DNA of 64,000 bases from Streptomyces sedi (GCF_006335015.1 NZ_VDGT01000006.1:1-64000), one strand, 5' to 3'; shown: positions 37,801 to 46,490, counted from the first letter of the stretch. Notes: generated by a model from the sequence alone, not told the origin. A program made the numbers and translations.

Positions 37801-38360
37801 AAGTAGCGGCCCTTCCCGAAGATGTCCTGGTAGTCCGAGGCCGCCTTCAGCGCCTCCTCGGGCTGGCCCAGCCGGAGCCTGGTCTGCACCTCGCCCGAGG
37901 GGCAGCCGGTGGAGGCGATCAGCCCCTCCGCGTACTGGGAGATCGTCTCCCGGTCCATCCGGGGCCACTTGACGAAGTACCCCTCGGTGTAGGCGTCCGA
38001 GGAGAGCCGGAAGAGGTTGTGCAGGCCCGTCGCGTTGGAGGCCCAGATGGTCTTGTGGGTGTAGCCACCGGAACCGGAGACGTCGTCCCGCTTCTGGTGC
38101 GGCTGGCCCCACTGCACCCGGCGCTTGTGGCGGCGGGACTCGGGGGCGACATACGCCTCGATGCCGATGATCGGCGTGATGTCGGCCGCGCGCGCCTGTT
38201 GGAAGAAGTCGTAGGCGCCGTGCAGGTTCCCGTGGTCGGTGACCGCGATGTGGCTCATGCCCATCTCCTGACAGGCACGGAACATGTCCTTGAGCCGCGC
38301 CGCACCGTCCAGCAGCGAGTACTGGGTGTGCACATGCAGGTGTGTGAAGGGCTTGCTCAC
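34818..38360 (-). CDS. dnaE: DNA polymerase III subunit alpha
   Basis: The 1180-residue replicative polymerase starts at GTG 38360 (VSKPFTHLHVHTQYSLLDG), eight bases after GGAAGG. The N-terminal PHP domain is clear from HLHVHTQYSLLDGA and VTDHGNLHG. The polymerase core shows GPGRGSAAGSLVSYAMG and the catalytic acids in PDVDIDFDERRRGEVIRY. Later parts are the HhH region and the OB-fold domain (IVTIGGIISGLQRKMTKQGN) that contacts single-stranded DNA. Length matches actinobacterial DnaE1. It is probably transcribed alone; a small CCCGCC/GGCGGG hairpin overlaps its last codons. Confidence 0.96.
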   Translation of the reverse strand: MSKPFTHLHVHTQYSLLDGAARLKDMFRACQEMGMSHIAVTDHGNLHGAYDFFQQARAADITPIIGIEAYVAPESRRHKRRVQWGQPHQKRDDVSGSGGYTHKTIWASNATGLHNLFRLSSDAYTEGYFVKWPRMDRETISQYAEGLIASTGCPSGEVQTRLRLGQPEEALKAASDYQDIFGKGRYFLELMDHGLEIEKRVRDGLLEIGRKLDIPPLVTNDSHYTYAHEADAHDALLCVQTGKNLSDPDRFRFDGGGYYLKSPAEMYAVDSSDAWQQGCANTRLVAEQVDIAGWFESRDLMPKFDVPDGYSEVTWFQEEVRRGMARRYPGGVPEDRQRQAEYEMGVIIQMGFPGYFLVVADFIMWAKEQGIAVGPGRGSAAGSLVSYAMGITDLDPLEHGLIFERFLNPERVSMPDVDIDFDERRRGEVIRYVTEKYGADKVSMIGTYGTIKAKAAIKDSSRVLGYPYAMGDRITKAMPADVLGKGIPLSGITDKDHPRYSEAGEVRSMYENEADVRKVIDTAKGLEGLVRQMGMHAAGVIMSSERLVDHVPLFAPKNDGVVVTQWDYPTCESLGLLKMDFLGLRNLTIMDDAVKLIKQNKGVDIKLLDLTLDDPKTFELLGKGDTLGVFQFDGGPMRSLLRMMKPTDFEDISAVGALYRPGPMGMNSHINYALRKNGQQEITPIHKELEEPLREVLDVTHGLIVYQEQVQKAAQVLAGYSLGQADLLRRAMGKKKKEILDKEFVPFQKGMRDNGYSDEAIQAVWDVLVPFSGYAFNKAHSSAYGLVTYWTAYLKANYPAEYMAAVLTSVRDDKDKSAVYLNECRRMGIRVLPPDVNESEAVFTPRGDDVIVFGLTAVRNVGQNVVDSIVATRRAKGKYSSFPDFLDKVEAVVCNKRTIESLIKAGAFDALDHTRKGLTQHFESMIDNVVQVKRKEAEGQFDLFGGMGDADAAQDGPGFGMDVVFSEEEWEKSYLLAQEREMLGLYVSDHPLFGIEHVLDEKADVAIAALNGGEHSDGAIVTIGGIISGLQRKMTKQGNAWAIATVEDLAGTIDCMFFPASYQLVSTQLVEDVVVFVKGRLDKREDVPRLVAMELMVPDLSEASANAPVTLTIPMVKVTPPLVERLGEVLGQHRGSTEVRVRLTGARSTTVLRLDRHRVQPDPALFGDLKALLGPACLAG

Positions 38361-38719
38361 TCCACGGGCCTTCCGGAGCTGGGACAGGGGTCGTCGCGGG
38401 CGCGAACGCCCGGGACCGACCGGCCATCGCGAGGGCGCGCGCCAGGACACCGACCCTACCTCTGGTCCCGCCCGTTGCCCCCGCTCTCCCCCGCCTCAAC
38501 GGCCCGAGCGTTTCCGCAGGTCACATTGCGTTCGTCCGGCAACACCCAAGGTCAGCGACCGTCCCGGAACCGTTTCCGAAACCCTTGCGGAAACCGGCCG
38601 GAACGCCGCCCCGCGCACGGTCCGTGACCGTACCCGGCGACCCCGTCTCCCGCGCGCCGGCGGGTCCTGTCGTGCCCGGCCGTATCGCACCGCGTCCGGG
38701 CGTGGCACACTCGGCAACG
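38361..38719. other. Intergenic region between dnaE and a divergent membrane protein gene
   Basis: This 359-base stretch has no convincing gene. It contains three copies of a GTTTCCG-centred motif: CGTTTCCGCA at 38509-38518, CGTTTCCGAA at 38571-38580 and an inverted copy at 38586-38594 (TGCGGAAAC). The last two face each other and could be a regulatory palindrome. Confidence 0.5.
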
Positions 38720-39403
38720 ATGGGCAGGTCGACTTCCGGTATACGCGTGCTGCGCGCGGCGGTGTTCGCCGCGCTCTGCGTCGCGCTCTCCGCCGGCGCC
38801 CACGTGCTGGTCTCCGGCCGCCCGCTGCCCGCGCCCGCCGTCGCGATGGTCGCGCTCGGCGTCTTCGCGCTGGCGTGGGCCCTGGCCGGCGAGGGAGAAC
38901 GCGGCTTCGCCTCCATCGCCGCCCTGCTCGTTCCGACGCAGCTGGCCGCCGACACCGTCTTCACCGCGGGACAGGGCGCCTGTTACGGCCCCGGCGCGAC
39001 CGCCACCCCCGGGCCGCTGCGGGTCTTCGGGCTGGACGTGGTCTGCGCGGGCGGCGACGTCGGCACCCCGTTGACCCGGCTTTTCGCCGGGGGGCACCAG
39101 CCGCTGGCCGACGCCCCCGGCAGCGCCTCAGGGCCCTGGCTGCTGCTGGCCGCGCACGTCGCGGTCGGCCTGGCCGCCGCCGGCTGGCTGCGCGGCGGCG
39201 AGCGCGCCGTGGGCCGGCTGCTGCGCGCGGCCGGCGCGGCGACGTTCCGGCCGCTGATCGTCGCCTGGGCGTGCGTCGCCCGCAGGACCGAGGAGCCCGG
39301 GCGCCCGGCGCGGGTCAGCCCCCGGCCGCAGCGGCCGACGACCCCGCCGCTCGTCCACTCGCTGCCGCGCCGCGGCCCCCCGCTCGCGCTCGCCGCGCGC
39401 TGA
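38720..39403 (+). CDS. Integral membrane protein of unknown function
   Basis: The 227-residue protein starts with ATG 38720, just before the first membrane segment (VLRAAVFAALCVALSAGAHVLV). About four more hydrophobic segments follow, including VAMVALGVFALAWALAG and LLLAAHVAVGLAAAGWL. An extracellular loop of about 60 residues holds two cysteines (GACYGPGA and DVVCAGG). The tail of about 45 residues is Pro/Arg-rich. I do not recognise the family. It precedes the DsbA-like thioredoxin gene by 66 bases on the same strand; a shared role in envelope redox or metal handling is only a guess. Confidence 0.65.
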   Translation: MGRSTSGIRVLRAAVFAALCVALSAGAHVLVSGRPLPAPAVAMVALGVFALAWALAGEGERGFASIAALLVPTQLAADTVFTAGQGACYGPGATATPGPLRVFGLDVVCAGGDVGTPLTRLFAGGHQPLADAPGSASGPWLLLAAHVAVGLAAAGWLRGGERAVGRLLRAAGAATFRPLIVAWACVARRTEEPGRPARVSPRPQRPTTPPLVHSLPRRGPPLALAAR

Positions 39404-39469
39404 GGCCAGGGCCGGGCGCGCGCCAACACGGAAGCGGACAACCCCCCAGACGAAAGACGTCGATCACCC

Positions 39470-40423
39470 ATGAGCAAGCGCAACTCACAAGAGGCCAAGC
39501 GCGCCGCCCGCGAACGGCTCCTCGCCGAGCGGCAGAAGCAGAAGAAGAAGGACAAGATCCGTCGGCAGCTGACCGTCGGTGGTTCGGTCGTGGGCATCCT
39601 CGCGATAGCCGCCGGCATAGGCGTCGCCGTCGCCAACATGGACAGCGGCGGCGACGGCGACGCCACCGACTGGAGCGCGGTCAGCACCGAGGTCGAGGAG
39701 AGCCCGGACGACGTGCTGGCCCCCTCCAACGCCACCGGCGACGACGGCCTGACCGTGCTGGTCGGCGACCCCGAGGCCGCCAACACCGTGACCCTCTTCG
39801 AGGACCCCCGCTGCCCCTCCTGCGCCAGCTTCGAGCAGGGCGTGGGCGCCGCGATCAGCGAGGACGTCGCCAACGGCGAGTACAACGTCGAGTACGTCTT
39901 CGGCACCTTCCTGGACAACAACCTGGGCGGCACCGGCTCCCGCAACGCGCTCTCCGCGCTGGGTGCCGCGCTGGACGTGAGCCCCGAGGCGTTCCAGGGC
40001 CTGCACGAGCAGCTCTACGCGGCGGACAACCACCCGGCCGAGAGCACCGACGAGTTCGGCGACGACGAGCGGCTCGTCGAGCTGGCGCAGAACGTGCCCG
40101 AGCTGGAGGGCAACGCCGAGTTCGAGAAGGCCGTCAACAACAGCACGTTCGCCGGCTGGGCGCTCCAGATGTCGCAGAAGTTCGACGCGGACGAGGAGGT
40201 GACGGGCACCCCGACCGTCAAGGTCAACGGCACGCCCATCGAGACGCCCAGGACCCCCGAGGACTGGGACGCCGTGCTGGCCGCCGCACTCGTCGAGGAG
40301 CAGCCGGAGGACGGCGGCGACGAGAACGCCGAGGAAGAGGAAGGCGACGGCGGGGAGAACGCCGAGGGCGGTTCGGGCGAGGAGAACGCCGAGGACGGCG
40401 AGGAGAACCCCGGCACCGAGTGA
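39470..40423 (+). CDS. Membrane-anchored DsbA-like thioredoxin-fold protein
   Basis: The 317-residue protein has a Lys/Arg-rich cytoplasmic start, one membrane segment (QLTVGGSVVGILAIAAGIGVAV, about residues 34-55) and an outside thioredoxin domain. The active site is CPSC in FEDPRCPSCASFEQG (about residue 121). The end of the fold carries the expected cis-proline region TGTPTVKVNG. A tail of about 40 residues consists almost wholly of Glu, Gly, Asp and Asn with repeated GEENAE units. It probably oxidises or isomerises disulfides in exported proteins, as actinobacterial DsbA-like proteins do. The acidic tail is unusual and has no assigned function. Confidence 0.85.
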   Translation: MSKRNSQEAKRAARERLLAERQKQKKKDKIRRQLTVGGSVVGILAIAAGIGVAVANMDSGGDGDATDWSAVSTEVEESPDDVLAPSNATGDDGLTVLVGDPEAANTVTLFEDPRCPSCASFEQGVGAAISEDVANGEYNVEYVFGTFLDNNLGGTGSRNALSALGAALDVSPEAFQGLHEQLYAADNHPAESTDEFGDDERLVELAQNVPELEGNAEFEKAVNNSTFAGWALQMSQKFDADEEVTGTPTVKVNGTPIETPRTPEDWDAVLAAALVEEQPEDGGDENAEEEEGDGGENAEGGSGEENAEDGEENPGTE

Positions 40424-40480
40424 CCGACGCCGGGTGAGCGCGCCGGCCCGCGGGCCGGGCCGCGTGCGAGGCACCGCGCG

Positions 40481-40515
40481 ACGGGCGGGCGAGTCCCCTG
40501 GGAACGCCCGCCCGT
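40481..40515 (+). terminator. Hairpin terminator after the thioredoxin gene
   Basis: ACGGGCGGGCG and CGCCCGCCCGT form a perfect 11-bp stem around a 13-base loop, between the thioredoxin stop (40423) and the kinase start (40554). It ends in TT but has no long T-run. Confidence 0.65.
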
Positions 40516-40553
40516 TGGGCTGAGCGGCCACTCCCCTGCTCTACCCTGGACCC

Positions 40554-42113
40554 ATGCGGGGGGCCGAGCGCGGACAGATCATCGACGGGCGTTTCGAGCT
40601 GCTGAGGCGGCTCGGGCGGGGTGGCATGGGCACCGTCTGGTGCGCCAGGGACCTGGCGCTGCACCGCGAGGTCGCGCTCAAGGAGGTGCGCCCCGCCGAG
40701 GACCTGGGAAAGGGCGCGCCCAGCCCCGAGGTGCTGCGCGAGCGGGTGCTGCGCGAGGCGCGCGCCCTGGCCCGGCTCAGCCATCCGCACGTGGTGCGGA
40801 TCTACCACATCGTCGACGTGCTCCCCTACCCCTGGCTCGTGATGGAGCTGCTGCCGGGGGAGTCCCTGCACGACCGCGCCGACGGCGGCCCCGTCGCTCC
40901 GGCGGACGCGATCCGCTGGGGGCGCGACGTGCTCGCCGCGCTCCGGGCGGCGCACGCCGCCGGGATCCACCACCGGGACGTCAAGCCGGCCAACATCATG
41001 CTGCGCGAGGACGGTTCGGCCGTGCTCACCGACTTCGGCATCGCCGCGCTCGCCGGCTCCACCACCCTCACGGTCACCGGCGCGATCGTCGGCTCCCCCG
41101 AGTATCTGGCCCCCGAGCGGGTGCGGGGCGCGCCCGACCACCCGGCGGCCGACCTGTGGTCGCTGGGCATCACCCTCTACGCCCTCACCGAGGGCCACTC
41201 GCCGCTGCGCAGGGGCTCCACGCTGGCCACGCTGACCGCGGTGCTGGAGGAGCCGGTGCCGCCGCCGGTGCGCTCGGGCCCGCTGACCGCGGCGCTCGAC
41301 GCGCTGCTCCAGCGGGACCCGGCCCTGCGCCCCGACGCCGAGGCGCTCGACCGGCTGCTGGCGGAGGCGGCGCGGAGCGCCGAGGCGGGGCCCGGCGTGC
41401 CGCCGACGCCGCCCGCGCCCGCGTCGCCCTGGGCGGCGCCGCCCACCGCGCCCCCGACTCCCCCGGCACCCGGCCCGGTGACCGGGCCGGTCGCGCCGCC
41501 AGGCGGCGGTCGCTCCCGCCGGGCGCCGCTGGCGATCGCCACGGCCGCCGTCCTGCTGCTGCTCGGCGCCGGGGCGGCCTGGCTGCTGCGCGACGGCGGC
41601 GGGGACGAGTCGGGCCCCGAGGCCGGCTCGTCCGAACGGGCCACGGCCCCCGGGGAGACCGGCGAGGAGAACGACAAGAACACCGGCGACGGAGGCGGCG
41701 ATCCGGAGGAGGACCCCGAGGGGGACGAGGACCCGGAGGAGAACGAGAAGCCGTCGGACCCCGTCGAGTCGGAGACCGGGACCGAAGACCGCTGGGTGGC
41801 CCAGTTCCTCTCCGAGCCCGTCGCCAGCGGCACCGAGACCAGGGACGAGCGGCTGGCGGCGGTCCGCACCCTGGTCCCCGAGGCCCAGGTGCTGCGCAGC
41901 GACGACTACGCCTCGCTCAACCCCGGGTACTGGGTGGTCTACGCGCCCGGCCCGTTCGCCGACGGCCGCGAGGCCGTGGCCCGCTGCACGGAGGCCGGGC
42001 TGACCACCGCGGAGGCCTGCGTGGGCCGCTATCTCAGCCAGGACCCCGACGACATCGAGCTGGTCTGCGACCCCTACGACGGCGGCAGCGGCCGGTGCGT
42101 CAAGGAGGACTGA
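40554..42113 (+). CDS. Membrane Ser/Thr protein kinase with SPOR-like extracellular domain
   Basis: The 519-residue protein has a Hanks-type kinase domain (about 10-265): RLGRGGMGTVWCARD, VALKEVRP with the ATP-binding Lys, HHRDVKPANIML, DFGIAALAGSTTLT and GSPEYLAPERV. A Pro-rich linker leads to a membrane segment around 325-345 (APLAIATAAVLLLLGAGAAW), a Glu/Asp-rich spacer, and an outside domain from about 410. That domain (WVAQFLSEP, YASLNPGYWVVYAPGPF, EAVARCTEAG) has the strand and helix order of SPOR peptidoglycan-binding domains rather than PASTA repeats. It may sense the cell wall. No phosphatase or substrate gene is adjacent; the convergent neighbour is a hydrolase. Confidence 0.88.
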   Translation: MRGAERGQIIDGRFELLRRLGRGGMGTVWCARDLALHREVALKEVRPAEDLGKGAPSPEVLRERVLREARALARLSHPHVVRIYHIVDVLPYPWLVMELLPGESLHDRADGGPVAPADAIRWGRDVLAALRAAHAAGIHHRDVKPANIMLREDGSAVLTDFGIAALAGSTTLTVTGAIVGSPEYLAPERVRGAPDHPAADLWSLGITLYALTEGHSPLRRGSTLATLTAVLEEPVPPPVRSGPLTAALDALLQRDPALRPDAEALDRLLAEAARSAEAGPGVPPTPPAPASPWAAPPTAPPTPPAPGPVTGPVAPPGGGRSRRAPLAIATAAVLLLLGAGAAWLLRDGGGDESGPEAGSSERATAPGETGEENDKNTGDGGGDPEEDPEGDEDPEENEKPSDPVESETGTEDRWVAQFLSEPVASGTETRDERLAAVRTLVPEAQVLRSDDYASLNPGYWVVYAPGPFADGREAVARCTEAGLTTAEACVGRYLSQDPDDIELVCDPYDGGSGRCVKED

Positions 42114-42126
42114 CCGCCCCGCCGCC

Positions 42127-42702
42127 TCAGCCCAGCTCGTCCAGGAAGCCGAGCGCGACCCGCCAGGTGGCCTCCGCCGCCTCCGCGTCGTGGTCCGGCA
42201 GCCCGGGGTCGGTGTACAGGTGGCCGGCGCCCGGGTAGCGGAAGACCTCGACGTCGGCCCCGGCCCGGCCCATCCGCAGGTACCAGGCGGTCAGCCAGTC
42301 GTGCGGCTCGAACGGGTCGGGGTCGGCGACGTGCAGCTGTGTCGGCAGGTCGTCGACGGCCGTCTCGTCGGCGATGTCGGCCGTTCCGTGCAGGAGCAGC
42401 AGCCCGCGCGCCTTGGCGTCGTTGAGCGCGATGGTCTGCGCCAGCGAGCCGCCCAGCGAGAACCCCGCGTAGACCACGCCGCCGTCCGAGTGCGGGGCGG
42501 TCGCCGCGATCGCCCGCCGCAGCAGCTCGTCACGGCCGATCTCGTCCTTGATCGCCATCCCCTCCTCCACGGTCTCGGAGGTGCGCCCCTCGTAGAGGTC
42601 GGGCGTCCACACCCGGTGCCCGGCGGCCCGCAGCCGCTCGGCCGCCTCCAGGACCGCGGGCCGCAGGCCGTACGCGGAGTGGAAAAGCATGACATCGCTC
42701 AC
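42127..42702 (-). CDS. Dienelactone-hydrolase-family protein
   Basis: The 191-residue alpha/beta hydrolase starts at GTG 42702. The nucleophile elbow is YAGFSLGGSLA, with Ser where classical dienelactone hydrolases have Cys. The catalytic His is in YPGAGHLYTD near the C-terminus, and an Asp lies in HVADPDPFEPHD. The opening VMLFHSAYGLRPAVLEAAERL is typical of this family. The substrate is unknown, perhaps an ester or lactone. It converges with the kinase gene after 13 bases and is divergent from the MscS gene. Confidence 0.8.
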   Translation of the reverse strand: MSDVMLFHSAYGLRPAVLEAAERLRAAGHRVWTPDLYEGRTSETVEEGMAIKDEIGRDELLRRAIAATAPHSDGGVVYAGFSLGGSLAQTIALNDAKARGLLLLHGTADIADETAVDDLPTQLHVADPDPFEPHDWLTAWYLRMGRAGADVEVFRYPGAGHLYTDPGLPDHDAEAAEATWRVALGFLDELG

Positions 42703-42837
42703 GGTCGCCTGGCCGCCTTCCTCGTCTGACAGGGCGCTCCCATCCTGCCAGTTAGCCTTGCCCGGGGAACCGTGCCCGACGAACCGAAACCGACCCGGCG
42801 GGGGACCGGGAAGCCGAGGGAAACGAAGAGGGATTCG

Positions 42838-43890
42838 ATGGATGACGTGCTGCGCCCGCTGCTGGTGATCGGCGGCACCGTCACGCTCACCCTGGTCATA
42901 GGCTGGGTCATCGACCGGATGCTCCGGATCGCCGACGCGCGCCACGGGGAGACCCGCATCTGGGGGCTGCTGCGCCGCTGCCAGCTGCCGCTCCAGGTGC
43001 TGCTGGCCTCGTCGGCCGTGCAGATCGCCTACGACCTGTTCGATCTCGAACTGCGCCGCAACGACGTGTTCCACGGCGTGCTGGCCACCGTCACCATCGC
43101 CGCCGCCGGCTGGCTGGCGATCCGGGTGGCCAACGCGGTCGCGGAGAACGTTCTCACCCGCTACGCCTCCCGCACCCAGGACGAGGCGAGGGTGCGGCAG
43201 TTCCGCACCCAGCTGGCGATGCTGCGGCGGGTGGTCACCTCCGTGCTGGCCGTGGTCGCGGCGGCCGTGGCGATACTGCTGGTCTTCCCCGGGCTGCGCA
43301 CCCTGGGCACGTCGATGCTGGCCTCCGCCGGCGTCATCGGCATCATCGCCGGCGTCGCCGCCCAGTCGATGCTGGGCAACCTGTTCTCCGGCCTCCAGGT
43401 CGCCTTCGGGGACTCGGTGAAGATCGGCGACACCGTGGTGGTCGAGGGCGAGTGGGGCACCGTCGAGGAGATCTCCCTGGCGTTCCTCACCGTCCGCATC
43501 TGGGACGACCGCAGGCTGACCATGCCGGTCTCCTACTTCAACAGCAGGCCCTACGAGAACTGGTCGCGCGGCGGCCACGAGATCACCGGCACGGTCTTCC
43601 TCCACCTGGACCACACCGCGCCCGTCGCCGCGCTCCGCAAGCACCTCCAGGAGTTCCTGCTGGGCCGCAAGGACTGGGACGGCCGCGCCTGGAGCCTGGT
43701 GATCACCGACACCACCCCCACCACCATCGAGGTGCGGGCCGCGATGTCGGCCAGGAACGCGGACGACGTGTGGACGCTGCGCTGCGCGGTCCGCGAGGAG
43801 CTGATCACCTGGCTGCGGGACCAGCACCCCTACGCCCTGCCCCGCGTCGCCACCTCCCCGGCCGCCGTCGCGCCGGCGCCCGAGGCGTGA
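42838..43890 (+). CDS. MscS-family small-conductance mechanosensitive channel
   Basis: The 350-residue protein is read from ATG 42838, which has AGAGGG five bases before it; a GTG at 42772 would add 22 charged residues. Four membrane segments are visible in the first 190 residues. The pore-lining TM3 region is LASAGVIGIIAGVAAQSMLG, followed by LFSGLQVAFGDSVKIGDTVVVEGEWGTVEEI (abridged), the beta domain start of MscS. It releases osmolytes at hypo-osmotic shock. The C-terminal domain is shorter than in E. coli MscK. The next gene is a convergent antiporter. Confidence 0.87.
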   Translation: MDDVLRPLLVIGGTVTLTLVIGWVIDRMLRIADARHGETRIWGLLRRCQLPLQVLLASSAVQIAYDLFDLELRRNDVFHGVLATVTIAAAGWLAIRVANAVAENVLTRYASRTQDEARVRQFRTQLAMLRRVVTSVLAVVAAAVAILLVFPGLRTLGTSMLASAGVIGIIAGVAAQSMLGNLFSGLQVAFGDSVKIGDTVVVEGEWGTVEEISLAFLTVRIWDDRRLTMPVSYFNSRPYENWSRGGHEITGTVFLHLDHTAPVAALRKHLQEFLLGRKDWDGRAWSLVITDTTPTTIEVRAAMSARNADDVWTLRCAVREELITWLRDQHPYALPRVATSPAAVAPAPEA

Positions 43891-43920
43891 CGCCGGCGGC
43901 TGGGCGCGGCGGCCCCGCGG

Positions 43921-45513
43921 TCAGCCGTGCGGCAGGCTGCGGCGGTCCAGCGCGTTGAGCACCCGGTCCACCACCTCGGGGTCGGTGCCGGGCTCGGCCC
44001 TGGCGTCGAGCACCGCGCGCCGGGCCGCCGACAGCAGCTCGGCGTGGAGCAGCTGAAGCTCCCGCACCCGCTCCCCCCGGTGGGAGACCTGGTCGCGGCG
44101 GTCCTCCTCCGCCATCCGCGGGGAGATCCGCGTCCCCAGCTCGTAGGCGCGCCGCAGCAGCGCCTCGGTGACCTCCTCCGGCAGCTCGCGCTCCCGGGTG
44201 ATCTCCCGCAGCCGGCCCTTGGCCGCCTTCGCCGCCCGCACCGCCAGCTCGTGCTCCAGCGCCTCCTCGGCGTTGCTGTCGCCGCGCACCCCGAGGCGGG
44301 TCGCCAGCCACGGCAGCGTCAGCCCCTGGATCAGCAGGGTGCCGAGCACCACGGCGAAGGCGATGAAGACGATCGCGTCCCGCTCGGGGAACGCGCCCCC
44401 GTCGTCGACCGTCAGCGGCACGGCCAGCGCCAGCGCCACCGAGGCCACGCCCCGCATCCCCGACCACCACATGATCACCGTCTCCCGCCAGCTGAGCGGG
44501 ATGTCCTCCTGGAGGTCGGCCCTGCGGTGCAGCCGCTTCGCCAGCCAGGCCGCCGGCAGCAGCCACACCAGCCGCACCAGCACCACGGCCACCAGCGTCA
44601 GGCCGGCGGCGGGCAGCAGCTCGCCCCAGCGCCCGGTGGCGGCCGTCAGCACCACGTTCAGCTCCAGGCCGATCAGCCCGAACGCGACGCCGGTGACCAG
44701 CAGGTCTATCACCGCCCAGAAGCTCTGCCCGGTCAGTCGCCCGGTCACGTCGTCCGGGTCGGTGGCCCGCTCCCCCAGGAACAGCGCGGCGACCAGCACG
44801 GAGAGCACCCCGGAGCCGTGCAGCTCCTCCGCCACCGCGTAGGCCGCGAACGGCGCGAGCAGCGTCAGCCCGGTGCACAGCGTCGCGTCCCCCAGCAGCA
44901 CCAGCAGCCGCGCCGTCAGCCAGCCGAGGGCCAGCCCCACCAGCACCGCGACCACCGCCGACAGCACCAGCTCGCCGCCGGCGCCCCAGACGGAGAACGA
45001 TCCGGTGACGGCCGCCGCGACGGCCACGTGGTAGAGCGTGATGGCGGTGACGTCGTTGAAGAGGCCCTCGCCCTCCAGGATCGACACCATCCGGCGCGGC
45101 AGCCCCAGCCGCCCCGCCACCGCGGTGGCCGCGACCGGGTCGGGCGGCGCGACCAGCGCGCCCAGCGCGATGGCCGGCGCGAGCGGCAGGTCGGGCACCA
45201 CCAGCTGGGCGACCACGGCCACCACGCCCGTGGTGACGAAGACCAACGCGACGGCGAGCAGCAGGATCGGCCGGATGTTGGCCGCGAACTGCCGCCAGGA
45301 GGTGCGCTGCACCGCCGCGTAGAGCACCGGCGGCAGCACCAGCGGGAGGATGAACTCCGGCGGCAGCGACACCTCGGGCACCACCGGCAGCAGCGCCAGG
45401 CCGCCGCCGAAGACGGTCATCACCACGGGTGCCGGGACGCGCAGCCACTCCGCCACCGGCACCATCACGACGGAGCCGAGCAACAGGGCGAAGAGCAGAG
45501 TCAGTTGGTCCAC
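43921..45513 (-). CDS. Na+/H+ antiporter (CPA1/NhaP type)
   Basis: The 530-residue protein starts at GTG 45513 (VDQLTLLFALLLGS), after AAGGAA. About twelve membrane segments are present. The ion-binding region is APPDPVAATAVAGRLGLPRRM followed by ILEGEGLFNDVTAITLY, matching the conserved Asp pair of the family (DP and ND motifs). The cytoplasmic tail of about 130 residues is charged and helical. It exchanges sodium or potassium for protons. It is 10 bases downstream of rluD in the same direction. Confidence 0.87.
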   Translation of the reverse strand: MDQLTLLFALLLGSVVMVPVAEWLRVPAPVVMTVFGGGLALLPVVPEVSLPPEFILPLVLPPVLYAAVQRTSWRQFAANIRPILLLAVALVFVTTGVVAVVAQLVVPDLPLAPAIALGALVAPPDPVAATAVAGRLGLPRRMVSILEGEGLFNDVTAITLYHVAVAAAVTGSFSVWGAGGELVLSAVVAVLVGLALGWLTARLLVLLGDATLCTGLTLLAPFAAYAVAEELHGSGVLSVLVAALFLGERATDPDDVTGRLTGQSFWAVIDLLVTGVAFGLIGLELNVVLTAATGRWGELLPAAGLTLVAVVLVRLVWLLPAAWLAKRLHRRADLQEDIPLSWRETVIMWWSGMRGVASVALALAVPLTVDDGGAFPERDAIVFIAFAVVLGTLLIQGLTLPWLATRLGVRGDSNAEEALEHELAVRAAKAAKGRLREITRERELPEEVTEALLRRAYELGTRISPRMAEEDRRDQVSHRGERVRELQLLHAELLSAARRAVLDARAEPGTDPEVVDRVLNALDRRSLPHG

Positions 45514-45523
45514 ACGTTCCTTA

Positions 45524-46465
45524 CTACGCGCTCTCCGCACGCAGAACGGTCAAGGCGTGGCCGAGATCGTCCGGATAGTCGCTCTCGCACTCCACCCAGC
45601 GGCCGTCCGCCGGGTGCGCGAACCCGAGCCGCACGGCGTGCAGCCACTGCCGGGTCAGCCCCAGGCGCTGCGCCAGGGTGGGGTCGGCGCCGTAGGTGAG
45701 GTCGCCGACGCAGGGGTGCCGGTGCGCCGAGAGGTGGACGCGGATCTGGTGGGTGCGGCCGGTCTCCAGCTTGATGTCCAGCAGGCTGGCCGCCCGGAAC
45801 GCCTCGACCAGGTCGTAGTGGGTCACCGCGTGCTTGCCCTCGGCGACCACGGCCCACTTGTAGTCGGCGGTCGGATGGCGCCCCACGGGCGCCTCGATGG
45901 TGCCGGAGAGCGGGTCGGGGTGGCCCTGGGCCACCGCGTGGTAGCGCTTGTCCACGGTCCGCTCGCGGAACTGCCGCTTCAACTCCCGGTAGGCCAACTC
46001 GGACTTGGCCACGACCATCAGCCCCGAGGTGCCCACGTCCAGGCGGTGCACGATGCCCTGCCGTTCGGCGGCGCCCGAGGTGGCGACGCGGAACCCGGCG
46101 GCGGCCAGCCCCCCGATCACGGTCGTCCCGCGCCAGCCGGGGCTGGGGTGGGCGGCGACGCCGACGGGCTTGTCGACGACCACCAGGTCGTCGTCGTCGT
46201 GGATGATCCTCATCCCGGGGACCGGCTCGGCGACCACCCGCACCGGGGCCGGCGGTGCCGGCATCTCGACCTCAAGCCACGAACCGCCGGTCACCCGTTC
46301 GGACTTGCCGACCTCGGCGCCGTCCAGCCGTACCTTCCCGGCCGCGGCCAGCTCGGCGGCCTTGGTGCGCGAGAAGCCGAGCATCCGGGCGAGCGCGGCA
46401 TCGACCCGCTCACCCTCCAGTCCCTCAGGTACGGGCAGGGTGCGGGTTTCGGGAAGCGTGCTCAC
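45524..46465 (-). CDS. rluD: 23S rRNA pseudouridine synthase
   Basis: The 313-residue protein has an S4 domain at about 15-75 ([20 protein letters not shown]) and then the RluA-type catalytic core. The catalytic Asp is in [17 protein letters not shown]. Other marks are [16 protein letters not shown] and [18 protein letters not shown]. It modifies uridines in helix 69 of 23S rRNA. Start GTG 46465 is 25 bases after lspA, so the pair is likely co-transcribed. Confidence 0.92.
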   Translation of the reverse strand: MSTLPETRTLPVPEGLEGERVDAALARMLGFSRTKAAELAAAGKVRLDGAEVGKSERVTGGSWLEVEMPAPPAPVRVVAEPVPGMRIIHDDDDLVVVDKPVGVAAHPSPGWRGTTVIGGLAAAGFRVATSGAAERQGIVHRLDVGTSGLMVVAKSELAYRELKRQFRERTVDKRYHAVAQGHPDPLSGTIEAPVGRHPTADYKWAVVAEGKHAVTHYDLVEAFRAASLLDIKLETGRTHQIRVHLSAHRHPCVGDLTYGADPTLAQRLGLTRQWLHAVRLGFAHPADGRWVECESDYPDDLGHALTVLRAESA

Positions 46466-46490
46466 CCGATCGAGTATGCCCGAAGCGGGA

